Source: Betaproteobacteria bacterium
GTDB lineage: Bacteria > Pseudomonadota > Gammaproteobacteria > Burkholderiales > Rhodocyclaceae
Assembly (NCBI GenBank): GCA_028868235.1
Contig: JAGWUW010000146.1
Span: 1 to 6,791 of the forward strand
Direction: 5' to 3'
DNA: 6,791 nucleotides
A program made the position numbers and the translations under genes. Position 1 is the first letter of the stretch. Each line of letters begins with the position of its first letter. Of this stretch, positions 1 through 6,356 are shown in pieces. The notes beneath the pieces are model-generated. The model searched no databases. It had not been told where the DNA came from and saw only the letters and a list, made by a program, of their open reading frames with translations.

Positions 1-69
1 ATACTGCGGCTCATCGGGTGGGTCAGATTTCAGTGCAAATCCCGGGTCAGAGTTCGATGCAATTCAACA
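1..69. mobile_element. Probable terminal end of an IS21-family insertion sequence (rest lies left of window)
   Basis: Two imperfect 24-bp tandem repeats lie at 20-43 and 44-67. Each begins GGGTCAGA and contains TTC, then TGCAA, then TC; 18 of 24 positions agree. Tandem repeats of about this size next to the tip, with a terminal CA, are the known layout of IS21-family ends, where the IstA transposase binds. The likely outer tip is the CA at 68-69. No transposase gene is inside the window, so the family assignment rests on the repeat pattern and on remembered resemblance to IS21-type ends. It could also be the end of another repeat-tipped element. The IS body would extend left of position 1, and it lies beside a broken integrase gene. 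Confidence 0.5.
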
Positions 70-146
70 TCCTTGTCGTGAAAGATTGGACTCTAAAGTC
101 AGGCGCTACTCAATTCCGGGGGGACGTCGGGTGGCTCTGCAAAACC
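70..146. other. Unassigned mosaic segment between IS end and integrase remnant
   Basis: These 77 bp separate the IS tip from the point where integrase similarity stops. In the integrase reading frame on the minus strand they give a translation with no integrase character and several stops. I see no gene. A short interrupted palindrome, GACT-CTAA-AGTC, occurs around 89-100. The segment may be scrambled integrase sequence or a scrap of another element; I cannot tell which. Confidence 0.4.
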
Positions 147-260
147 GGCGCCAGAGGTAAATACCTTGACGCCGAATCCCTTTGGGTCGTCTGCCTAAGC
201 GAAGTAGTCCCGCTCTGATGGCTTAAAATTATCGACTTCAGTTTTGGTTAGCTTTGCCAT
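147..260 (-). pseudogene. Remnant 5' end of a tyrosine-type integrase gene, with in-frame stop at codon 22
   Basis: Reading leftward from the ATG at 260-258, the translation starts MAKLTKTEVDNFKPSERD, then YFA, a TAG stop (197-195), then ADDPKGFGVKVFTSGA. This matches the usual N-terminal module of tRNA-targeting tyrosine integrases (DUF4102/P4-integrase type), which typically reads MAKLTK...KP..RD.F.WDD...GFG.RVFPSG. The stop stands where a Trp is usual, so one G-to-A change (TGG to TAG) explains it. After about codon 38 the similarity ends, so roughly 90% of the gene, including the catalytic R-H-R-Y domain, is gone. A weak Shine-Dalgarno-like CAGGG lies 5' of the ATG (complement of 266-272). 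The gene starts ~180 bp from the tRNA fragment and points into the element, as an integrase next to its attachment site should. It was not an annotatable intact ORF and is certainly non-functional here. Confidence 0.75.
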
Positions 261-440
261 TCCGTGACCCTGTTTTCTGTCTTGCTTACTATGCTCCGGT
301 AAGCGCTTGGTAAGCAGATGGCAGTAAAAATGGATTGATTTCGCCTCACATCTGGATTGGTGGTAAGGTACAAATCACGGAATTACAAGGATATTTTTAG
401 TATAAGTAACTCCCGGTAAGCGGGGGTAAATCTTGGGTAT
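261..440. promoter_or_regulatory. Element-side attachment region with GGTAAG-type repeats (candidate integrase arm sites)
   Basis: This 180-bp stretch between the integrase start and the tRNA fragment has no gene. It contains GGTAAGC at 298-304, 309-315 and 415-421, GGTAAGG at 362-368 and GGTAAA at 425-430. The copies at 298 and 415 are part of a longer shared CCGGTAAGCG (296-305 and 413-422). An inverted copy, GCTTAC, lies at 284-289, and a perfect 8-bp palindrome AAGCGCTT at 301-308. Tyrosine integrases of the lambda/P4 type bind short repeated arm sites flanking the crossover core, and this is where they would be expected. The arm-site role is inferred from position and repetition. An AT-rich patch at 381-408 (with TATAAG at 401-406) could carry a promoter on either strand, but no well-spaced -35 box is visible. 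Confidence 0.45.
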
Positions 441-490
441 TTGGATTGTGATTCCAGGTGTCACCGGTTCGATCCCGGTATGTCGCCCCA
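441..490 (+). tRNA. Truncated tRNA-His (anticodon GTG): 3' half only, probable att site of an integrated element
   Basis: The anticodon arm is present: 441-445 TTGGA, loop TTGTGAT with anticodon GTG at 448-450, and 453-457 TCCAG. The variable loop is 458-462. The T arm is ACCGG (463-467), TTCGATC, CCGGT (475-479). The 3' acceptor strand is ATGTCGC (480-486), followed by C (487) and encoded CCA (488-490). A C discriminator base is the hallmark of bacterial tRNA-His. The 5' half is missing: nothing upstream resembles a GCGACAT acceptor strand or a D arm. A 3' tRNA fragment is what remains at the far end of an element integrated into a tRNA gene. Because identity runs back through the anticodon stem, the crossover was probably in or near the anticodon loop. 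The first stem pair is T441-G457, a wobble, suggesting identity begins at about 442. It cannot be a functional tRNA. Confidence 0.85.
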
Positions 491-498
491 GATTTAAA

Positions 499-536
499 CC
501 CCCGACAGTTGAAAGACTCTCGGGGGTTTTCTCTTT
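499..536 (+). terminator. Rho-independent terminator of the tRNA-His transcript
   Basis: CCCCCGA (499-505) pairs with TCGGGGG (520-526). After one C-C mismatch the stem continues AGTT/GACT around a GAAA tetraloop (511-514). A T-rich tail, TTTTCTCTTT, follows at 527-536. It begins 8 nt after the tRNA CCA end, so it most likely belongs to the native tRNA-His transcription unit. It now stands directly before pepD, whose Shine-Dalgarno sequence (GGAG, 537-540) touches the T tail. Three A bases before the stem (496-498) would give only a weak T tail in the other direction. Confidence 0.85.
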
Positions 537-547
537 GGAGTTTGGCA

Positions 548-2017
548 ATGCCTCTGTTCAGTACTGCACACTCGGTATTTTCCGGTCTTCAACCTGCGGC
601 TGTATGGGCGCATTTTGCCACGCTATGCCGTTTTCCCCGGCCTTCAAAGCATGAAAGGGCGTTGCGCGACGAATTGCTGACTTGGGCACACGGGCGCCGA
701 TTGGCGTCTGAGGTCGATGCGGCCGGGAATCTGATAATCCGCAAAGCGGCAACAGCGGGGTGGGAGCAAGCTCCCGGTGTGGTGTTACAGGCGCATCTCG
801 ACATGGTGTGTCAGAAGAATGGCGATAGCGAGCACGATTTCCTGCGCGATCCGATTATTCCAGGACTGGATGGTGGCTGGTTGGTTGCGAAAAAAACTAC
901 TCTGGGTGCTGATAACGGAATTGGCGTTGCGCTAATTCTGGCTGTTCTTGATAGCGCGGACATCGCGCACGGCCCCATCGAAGCTTTGCTGACAGTCGAT
1001 GAAGAAGCCGGTATGGGCGGCGCGCGTGGCCTAGTGCCGGGGGTGTTGCAAGGCAGGCTGATGTTGAATCTGGATACTGAGGAGTGGGGCGAGTTTTATC
1101 TCGGTTGTGCCGGAGGTCTAGATGTTAATGTCGAGCGCCCTAGCCAACCGGCCGCTGTGCCGGACGGCTATCAGGGTTGGCAGATCGTGCTGAACGGATT
1201 GCGCGGCGGACATTCGGGCGTTGATATCAACGAGGAGCGCGGTAATGCCATCAAATTGCTTGTGCGCGTGATGCGCCAACTGGAACTGGTTTTCCCGCTC
1301 TGTTTGGCGGTACTGAAGGGTGGCACGGCCCGCAATGCCTTGCCGCGCGAGGCAGTGGCATCGTTTGCGCTGCCAACGGGTATGGGTGATCGACTGGCTG
1401 CTATCGTGGCGGAACTTCAGGTGCTGTTGCGCAGCGAGTTGCAGGGCATCGATGACGGGCTAGTGCTGGCCGTCTTGCCCTGTGCGGTGAGTAAGGTATT
1501 GGCGACGGAAGAGCAGGCCGTCTGGCTGTCCACCTTGCACGCTGCGCCGCATGGCGTTCGGCGCATGAGTCGGCACGTTCCCGGGGTGGTTGAGACTTCG
1601 AATAATCTCGGTATGGTCGATCTTCAGCCGACAGGCGGTTCATGTAATTTCATGGTGCGCTCCCTGCTCGATAGCGCTAGCACGGCACTGGCCGATGAGA
1701 TCGTCAGTTTGTGGGCGCTGAGCGGTACGGCGGCAAGCAAGGATGGTTACTATCCCGGATGGGCGCCGAATCCGGGATCGGCCTTGCTGAAAATCTGCCA
1801 GGCTGTCTACAAACGTGATTTTGGCAGCGATTCAACGGTACAGGTAATTCATGCTGGATTGGAGTGCGGCATCATTGGCGCCAAGTATCCTGGACTGGAT
1901 ATTGTTTCCTTCGGCCCAACCATCCGCGGTGCCCATGCACCGGGGGAGCGGGTCGAGATCGCATCGGTGGCCAGCTGCTGGCAACTGCTGACGGCTATCC
2001 TGGCTGAATTGCGCTGA
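548..2017 (+). CDS. pepD: Aminoacyl-histidine dipeptidase (peptidase D, M20C family)
   Basis: PepD is a cytosolic zinc dipeptidase that splits Xaa-His dipeptides such as carnosine, and other dipeptides, for amino-acid recycling. The predicted 489 residues compare with 485 in E. coli PepD, and similarity is recognisable throughout. Visible active-site parts are QAHLDMV with H83 and D85, ADNGIG with bridging D122, DEEAG with catalytic E152 and metal ligand E153, D176 in LNLDTEE, and H463 near the C-terminus. IHAGLECG and VSFGPTI are also typical. I chose ATG 548 because it has GGAG seven bases upstream and because the protein then begins like E. coli PepD (a short leader before LQP..VW..FA..C..P.PS.HE). 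The frame stays open back to 458, but that would start inside the tRNA fragment. It forms a likely two-gene unit with the lipoprotein gene 12 bp downstream. A terminator directly upstream leaves no room for a promoter between it and the start codon. Confidence 0.95.
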   Translation: MPLFSTAHSVFSGLQPAAVWAHFATLCRFPRPSKHERALRDELLTWAHGRRLASEVDAAGNLIIRKAATAGWEQAPGVVLQAHLDMVCQKNGDSEHDFLRDPIIPGLDGGWLVAKKTTLGADNGIGVALILAVLDSADIAHGPIEALLTVDEEAGMGGARGLVPGVLQGRLMLNLDTEEWGEFYLGCAGGLDVNVERPSQPAAVPDGYQGWQIVLNGLRGGHSGVDINEERGNAIKLLVRVMRQLELVFPLCLAVLKGGTARNALPREAVASFALPTGMGDRLAAIVAELQVLLRSELQGIDDGLVLAVLPCAVSKVLATEEQAVWLSTLHAAPHGVRRMSRHVPGVVETSNNLGMVDLQPTGGSCNFMVRSLLDSASTALADEIVSLWALSGTAASKDGYYPGWAPNPGSALLKICQAVYKRDFGSDSTVQVIHAGLECGIIGAKYPGLDIVSFGPTIRGAHAPGERVEIASVASCWQLLTAILAELR

Positions 2018-2029
2018 AGGGAGTGTTTT

Positions 2030-2233
2030 ATGAAAAGCGTAGCAATGGTGCTGATGCTGATCATGCTCGCGGCCTGCGGAGTGGAATCGGCCAGCACAGC
2101 TGCGAGTGCGGCAGCCCTGAAAAAGCAAGAGCTGGAACAAGGGCGTGCCGCCATGGAAAAGGTGCAGCGTGACCTGGACGAGGTGAATAAGCAGGCGGCA
2201 CAACGCGCGGCGCAGGCCGACGAGGCGAAATAG
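2030..2233 (+). CDS. Small lipoprotein with predicted helical/coiled-coil tail, function unknown
   Basis: This 67-residue protein has a lysine-containing N-terminus, a hydrophobic stretch (residues 4-14) and a lipobox LAAC with the lipidated Cys at 16. Residue +2 is Gly, not Asp, so by the usual Lol rule it would go to the outer membrane. The mature part is ~51 residues. After an Ala/Ser-rich linker it is strongly charged and Ala/Gln/Glu-rich with no proline or glycine (about residues 30-66), which suggests one long helix or short coiled coil, as in Lpp-like spacers; it lacks the C-terminal lysine-alone signature that would prove peptidoglycan linkage, although the last residue is Lys. A strong Shine-Dalgarno sequence, AAGGGAG, ends six bases before the ATG, right at the pepD stop, so the two genes are probably co-transcribed. 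I recognise no named family. The lipobox, RBS and uninterrupted reading argue that it is real. Confidence 0.7.
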   Translation: MKSVAMVLMLIMLAACGVESASTAASAAALKKQELEQGRAAMEKVQRDLDEVNKQAAQRAAQADEAK

Positions 2234-2237
2234 GCGC

Positions 2238-3107
2238 TTAGCGTCGGCGAATGGCTTCGCGGCGTGCGAGGCCGAGTTTGCTTGAGCGTTCCATTTTTTG
2301 CACGAAGGCCGGGAAATCGAGGCCGAACTTGGCGCGCAGTTCCTTGGCGTAGTTGTGCAACCAACGCCAGCGCGGCTCGAAGTAGGTTTCCTTGAAGGCG
2401 TAGAGCACGTGGTTGCCGTCGTCAGGCACCGAAATGACGATGACCTGGTCGTCGAAAACGTGCATGACCTCGCCGATCAGCCCGGCGTAGCTGTCCTTCT
2501 CGCCAGCCAGGTTGATGACCAGCACGCCATTTCCGGCCAGCTTGGCATAGGCGTTCTCGAAGAATTCGCGATTGGCCAGGCTGGGCGCGAAACCGGTTTT
2601 GTCGAAGGCATCGACGAGCAGGACGTCGAGACCCTTGTCAGTCGTTTCGAGAAATTCGGCGCCGTCACCGTTGATGATCTGCAGGCGTTCATTGTCCGGC
2701 GGGACCAGGAACGTGTCACGAAAGGCGATCACCTCGGGGTCGAGCTCGACGGCGGTCATATGCGTGCCGGGCATCCGGTGGTAGCAGAACTTGACCAGAG
2801 AACCACCGCCCAGGCCGATCAGCGCAATGCGTTTCGGCCGCGGCTGGAACAGCAGGAAGGCCATCATTTTCTGCGTGTAGCGGATGGCAAGGTCGTTCGG
2901 CGCCTTGAGCGACATTTCGCTCTGCATCAGGCGGACGTTGAAATACAGGAAGCGCGATTTCCCATCGTCGATGACGAAAGGCTTGGGGTAGCTTTCGTCG
3001 AGCAACTGGGCGCGGAGTTCGCCTGCGCGTGCCCAGGGCGGTTCATGCAGTAGCACAGTGCCCGTCTCGACTTCGAACGGGCTGGGCAGTTCGTACAGCT
3101 TGGTCAA
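2238..3107 (-). CDS. Spermidine/spermine synthase-like (aminopropyltransferase-fold) protein
   Basis: The protein has up to 289 residues and a Rossmann-type SAM-binding fold of the polyamine-synthase class: nucleotide loop IGLGGGS (97-103), acidic VELDPE (120-125), GDGAEF (147-152) and VDAFD (165-169) where aminopropyltransferases have D-S/T-x-D. It is therefore likely cytosolic and binds SAM or decarboxylated SAM. True SpeE proteins have GGGDGG in the first loop; here the Asp position is Gly. The YHEM motif preceding it reads YTQKM. Both losses argue against ordinary spermidine synthesis, so the substrate is uncertain and I give no symbol. The start is uncertain: the longest frame opens with TTG (3107), 9 bp after the prmB stop and without a clear Shine-Dalgarno; an in-frame GTG at 3056 (codon 18) is the alternative. 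It is the last gene of the minus-strand operon, ending 4 bp from the convergent lipoprotein gene. Confidence 0.8.
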   Translation of the reverse strand: MTKLYELPSPFEVETGTVLLHEPPWARAGELRAQLLDESYPKPFVIDDGKSRFLYFNVRLMQSEMSLKAPNDLAIRYTQKMMAFLLFQPRPKRIALIGLGGGSLVKFCYHRMPGTHMTAVELDPEVIAFRDTFLVPPDNERLQIINGDGAEFLETTDKGLDVLLVDAFDKTGFAPSLANREFFENAYAKLAGNGVLVINLAGEKDSYAGLIGEVMHVFDDQVIVISVPDDGNHVLYAFKETYFEPRWRWLHNYAKELRAKFGLDFPAFVQKMERSSKLGLARREAIRRR

Positions 3108-3116
3108 GCGGCGATC

Positions 3117-4013
3117 TTAATCGGGGAGGTCGGCAGCATGAAGCAGGAAGACGTATTCGTCGCCGGCGGCCGTATCCAGCCAGGTGAAGGGCAGCGTCGG
3201 GTAGGCCGCTTCCAGGGCGTCGCGGTTATGGCCGATTTCGACGATCAGAATACCGTGGTCGCTCAGGTGCTTTTTCGCTTCGCGCAGGATGATGCGGGTG
3301 AAGTCCAGACCGTCCTCGCCGGAGCCGAGCGCCAGTTCGGGCTCATGCAGGTATTCCGGTGGCAGTGCGGCAACGGACTCGGCATTGACATAGGGTGGGT
3401 TGGAAATGATCAGGTCGAACTTGCGGCCTTCGAGGTTCTTGAATGCGTCGGAGCGGATCAGTTCGATGCGGTCGTAGAGGCCATAATCGGCTACGTTGCG
3501 CTCGGCGACGGCGATGGCATCGGGCGACAGATCGACGGCAGCGACCTCGGCATTGGGGAAGGCGAGGGCGGTCAGGATGGCCAGACAGCCGGAACCGGTG
3601 CACAGGTCGAGGGCGGACTCGACGGCCCAAGGGTCATCGATCCACGGCGCCAACTGCTCGTCGAGCAGCTCGGCAATGAAGGAGCGTGGCACGATGACCC
3701 GATCGTCCACGTAGAAACGGTGCTCGCCGAGCCAGGCTTCATGGGTCAGATAAGCGGCCGGCAGGCGATCCTGGCAGCGGCGGTGATAGATGTCGAGCAG
3801 CGCTTCGCGCTCGTGCGGCAACAATCTGGCGTCGAGGAAGGGATCGAGGCGGTCGAGCGGCAGGTTCAGCGTATGCAGGGTCAGATAGACAGCCTCATCC
3901 CAGGCGTTGTCGCTGCCATGGCCGAAGAACAGGCCGGCGGCGTTGAAGCGGCTGACCGCGTAGCGGAGATAGTCGCGAACCATGATCAGTTCGGTGGTGG
4001 CAGTGCTGCTCAT
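3117..4013 (-). CDS. prmB: Ribosomal protein L3 glutamine N5-methyltransferase
   Basis: PrmB uses SAM to methylate a glutamine side chain of ribosomal protein L3 and helps 50S assembly. The predicted 298 residues (E. coli 310) show an N-terminal helical substrate-recognition domain (about 1-110, with [22 protein letters not shown] and [12 protein letters not shown], all close to E. coli PrmB). The SAM loop is DLCTGSGC (136-143), with AVDLSPDA (159-166) after it, and the catalytic motif NPPY is at 205-208, which marks glutamine/adenine N-methyltransferases. YLHEPELAL (221-229) is typical of PrmB and helps separate it from PrmC (release-factor methyltransferase). The ATG at 4013 overlaps the dapE stop as ATGA, indicating translational coupling. 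The frame stays open further upstream to 4568, but that part is dapE read in another frame. A second ATG at 3983 is possible but less consistent with E. coli length. Confidence 0.95.
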   Translation of the reverse strand: MSSTATTELIMVRDYLRYAVSRFNAAGLFFGHGSDNAWDEAVYLTLHTLNLPLDRLDPFLDARLLPHEREALLDIYHRRCQDRLPAAYLTHEAWLGEHRFYVDDRVIVPRSFIAELLDEQLAPWIDDPWAVESALDLCTGSGCLAILTALAFPNAEVAAVDLSPDAIAVAERNVADYGLYDRIELIRSDAFKNLEGRKFDLIISNPPYVNAESVAALPPEYLHEPELALGSGEDGLDFTRIILREAKKHLSDHGILIVEIGHNRDALEAAYPTLPFTWLDTAAGDEYVFLLHAADLPD

Positions 4014-5143
4014 GCGTTCAGCGTTTGTTCTAGGATGCGGCGATAGATGGCCGACAGCTTGGGGAAGGCGTCGACGGCAATGCACTCGTCGATCTTGTGG
4101 CTGGTGGCGTTGACCGGGCCGATTTCCAGCATCTGCTTGCAGATGTCGGCGATGAAGCGGCCGTCGGAGGTACCACCGGTGGTCGATAGCTCGGTTTCGA
4201 TGCCACATACCTCGCGGATCGCCGCCGAGGCCGCATCGGCCAGGGGGCCTCGGCCGGTCAGGAAGGGGCGGGCGCCGAGCGTCCATTTGATCTCGTAGTC
4301 CAGCTTGTGCTGGTCGAGAACGGTGCAAAGGCGGGCTCGCAGGCTTTCCGGCGTGCTCGCCGTCGAGAAGCGGAAGTTGAACTTGATCTCGACACTGCCC
4401 GGTACGACATTGGTAGCGCCAGTGCCGCCGTGGATATTGGAGATCTGCCAAGTGGTCGGCTGATAGTACTCGTTGCCCTGGTCCCATTGCGTCGCGGCCA
4501 GTTCGGCCAGCGCCGGAGCAGCTTCGTGGATCGGGTTGCGGCCCTTTTCCGGGTAAGCGATGTGGCACTGGATACCCTTCACCGTCAGCACACCGGACAG
4601 CGAGCCGCGACGGCCGTTCTTGATCATGTCGCCCAGGCTGTTGACCGAGGTCGGTTCGCCGATGATGCAGAAATCGATGGTTTCGCCGCGCGCCTTCAGG
4701 GTTTCGACGACGCTCACCGTACCATCGGTAGCATCGCCTTCTTCATCGGAGGTGAGCAGGAAGCCGAGCGAGCCAGCGAATTCAGGGTGGGCTGAGAGGA
4801 AAGTTTCTACAGCGGTGACCGAGGCGGCCAGCGAGGATTTCATGTCGGCTGTGCCGCGCCCGTAGAGCATGCCGTCGCGGACTTCTGGGGCGAATGGAGG
4901 GGAAGTCCATTTCTCCAGCGGACCGGTCGGCACAACATCGGTGTGGCCGGCGAAGACAAACAGCGGGGCACTGGTGCCACGGCGTGCCCACAGATTGGTG
5001 ACACCGTTGCGATTAATGTATTCGAGGGTAAAGCCCAACGGTTTCAGGCGGGCGCCGATGATTTCCATGCAACCCCCATCTTCTGGGGTGACAGAGTGAC
5101 AGGCGATCAGGTCTTTAGCCAGTTCAAAGGTGAGGTCGGACAT
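4010..5143 (-). CDS. dapE: Succinyl-diaminopimelate desuccinylase
   Basis: DapE hydrolyses N-succinyl-LL-2,6-diaminopimelate to LL-diaminopimelate and succinate, in the succinylase route to lysine and peptidoglycan meso-DAP. It is a cytosolic di-zinc M20A enzyme acting as a dimer. The 377-residue length is normal. The zinc and catalytic residues fall at the same numbers as in the Haemophilus enzyme: H67 and D69 (AGHTDVV), D100 (GTADMK), E134 catalytic and E135 (SDEEGD), E163 (GEPT) and H349 (NATSHKI). [10 protein letters not shown] and the RFST region are also conserved. The dimerisation-domain His is at 194, but the residue before it is Cys where the family usually has Gly (QGHVAYP type). 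The ATG overlaps the last base of the pilU stop (TGATG), and its own stop overlaps the prmB start, so translation is coupled on both sides. A distal dapD partner lies two genes upstream. Confidence 0.97.
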   Translation of the reverse strand: MSDLTFELAKDLIACHSVTPEDGGCMEIIGARLKPLGFTLEYINRNGVTNLWARRGTSAPLFVFAGHTDVVPTGPLEKWTSPPFAPEVRDGMLYGRGTADMKSSLAASVTAVETFLSAHPEFAGSLGFLLTSDEEGDATDGTVSVVETLKARGETIDFCIIGEPTSVNSLGDMIKNGRRGSLSGVLTVKGIQCHIAYPEKGRNPIHEAAPALAELAATQWDQGNEYYQPTTWQISNIHGGTGATNVVPGSVEIKFNFRFSTASTPESLRARLCTVLDQHKLDYEIKWTLGARPFLTGRGPLADAASAAIREVCGIETELSTTGGTSDGRFIADICKQMLEIGPVNATSHKIDECIAVDAFPKLSAIYRRILEQTLNA

Positions 5144-6330
5144 CAGGGGGTTTCTTCGTCGTGATCGGCGAGGCTGAGCGTGAATTCCTTGAATGACGCA
5201 CCGCCTTCATTGGTACTGTCGAATTCCAGGGCAATGTCGGATTTCTTGTCTTCCTTGCCATTGCTGCTGCCGAATTCGGAGTTGTTGATCAGCCACGACA
5301 GGTTAGTTGGCGAATCGGCGTTAGCCAAGGCTTCGTCGATGGTGATGGTACCGGCACTGTACAGGTTGAACAGGTCCTGCTCGAAGGTTTGTGATCCTGG
5401 AGCCAGCGTTTGCTCCATGGCATCCTTGATACCCTGGACCTCGCCGCGCTCGATCAATTCACCTATATGGCGTGTATTGAGCATGATTTCGCAGGTTGGG
5501 ATGCGCTTACCGTCCGGCTTCTTGACCAAGCGTTGCGAAATGATTGCACGCAGGGCGACAGAGAGGTCGAGGAATAGCGCAGGGCGATTTTCCGGCGGGA
5601 AAAAGCTGATGATACGGTTCAGCGCATGGTAGCTGTTGTTGGCATGCAGTGTGGCTAGGCACAGGTGGCCGGTTTGGGCATAGGCGATAGCTGCCTGCAT
5701 GGTCTCCTTATCGCGGATCTCGCCGATCAGGATGCAGTCTGGGGCTTGACGCATGGCGTTCTTCAGCGCTGCCTGCCAGTCCATCGTGTCCATACCAATT
5801 TCGCGCTGGTTAACGATGGATTTCTTGTGCTTGAATAGAAATTCGATCGGATCTTCGACGGTCAGAATATGACCGGAACGATTGGCGTTGCGATGATCGA
5901 GCATCGACGCGAGGGTGGTCGACTTGCCGGAGCCGGTGGCGCCGACGATCAGGATCAGGCCGCGCTTTTCCATGATCAATTCGCCGAGGATATTCGGCAG
6001 GCCGAGTTCGGCCAGTGCCGGAATGTTGCCGAGAATGAAGCGAACCACGATGCTGATTGAGCCGCGCTGGCGGAATATATTTACGCGGAAGTTGCCGACG
6101 TTGGGTACGCCGAAGGAGAGGTTCATCTCCCAGCAGGCTTCGAAGGTCTTGATCTGCTCTGGCGACATCAGTTCGTAGGCAATCTTCTCGATCATGTCGG
6201 GCAGCATGATCTGCTGGTTGACCGGGATCGTATTGCCCTGAATCTTGATGTGGATCGGCGCGCCTGCGGAGATAAAAATATCCGAGGCCTGCTTTTCGGC
6301 CATCAACTGGAACAGTTTGTCGAGGATCAT
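5143..6330 (-). CDS. pilU: Type IV pilus retraction-accessory ATPase PilU (PilT/PilU family)
   Basis: This is a cytoplasmic hexameric secretion-type ATPase that, with PilT, powers retraction of type IV pili for twitching motility. The protein has 395 residues. The N-terminal PAS-like domain begins [20 protein letters not shown], close to PilU of Pseudomonas. It is followed by Walker [10 protein letters not shown] (130-138), the Asp box (TVEDPIEF, 157-164), Walker B (CILIGEIRD, 199-207, Glu at 204) and the His box ([12 protein letters not shown], 221-232). I call PilU rather than PilT because the AIRNLIRE motif that PilT needs for retraction is absent; the region reads [18 protein letters not shown]. 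The acidic low-complexity tail (about 355-395) is also PilU-like. An RBS, AAGG, ends seven bases before the ATG at 6330. The gene sits 26 bp after dapD and runs into dapE. Confidence is high for the family and good for PilU over PilT. Confidence 0.9.
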   Translation of the reverse strand: MILDKLFQLMAEKQASDIFISAGAPIHIKIQGNTIPVNQQIMLPDMIEKIAYELMSPEQIKTFEACWEMNLSFGVPNVGNFRVNIFRQRGSISIVVRFILGNIPALAELGLPNILGELIMEKRGLILIVGATGSGKSTTLASMLDHRNANRSGHILTVEDPIEFLFKHKKSIVNQREIGMDTMDWQAALKNAMRQAPDCILIGEIRDKETMQAAIAYAQTGHLCLATLHANNSYHALNRIISFFPPENRPALFLDLSVALRAIISQRLVKKPDGKRIPTCEIMLNTRHIGELIERGEVQGIKDAMEQTLAPGSQTFEQDLFNLYSAGTITIDEALANADSPTNLSWLINNSEFGSSNGKEDKKSDIALEFDSTNEGGASFKEFTLSLADHDEETP

Positions 6331-6356
6331 TGCAAGACCTTCGTGGTGGGGGGGAC

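Noticed and set aside
18..218. 66-residue plus-strand open frame across the left edge
   Set aside because: It runs through the IS-like repeats and antisense to the integrase remnant, and has no recognisable domain or good RBS.
381..408. Promoter for pepD or the integrase in the AT-rich patch
   Set aside because: TATAAG (plus) and TATACT (minus) look like -10 boxes, but no -35 box at 16-18 bp spacing is visible, so I did not call it as a feature of its own.
441..490. A complete functional tRNA-His
   Set aside because: No D arm and no 5' acceptor strand pairing with ATGTCGC is present within the preceding 150 bp.
458..547. Upstream extension of the pepD frame to 458
   Set aside because: It would begin inside the tRNA-His fragment and translate through a terminator hairpin. 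The ATG at 548 has an RBS and matches the family N-terminus.
2298..3053. 251-residue plus-strand frame opposite the spermidine-synthase-like gene
   Set aside because: It is a high-GC antisense shadow: the minus-strand frame carries clear conserved motifs and this one has none.
3138..4046. 302-residue plus-strand frame opposite prmB
   Set aside because: It is an antisense shadow of prmB, with biased composition and no domain.
4014..4568. N-terminal extension of prmB to 483 residues, a possible fusion
   Set aside because: The extra part is dapE sequence read in another frame, rich in Arg and Pro. PrmB from 4013 has normal length and the ATGA overlap.
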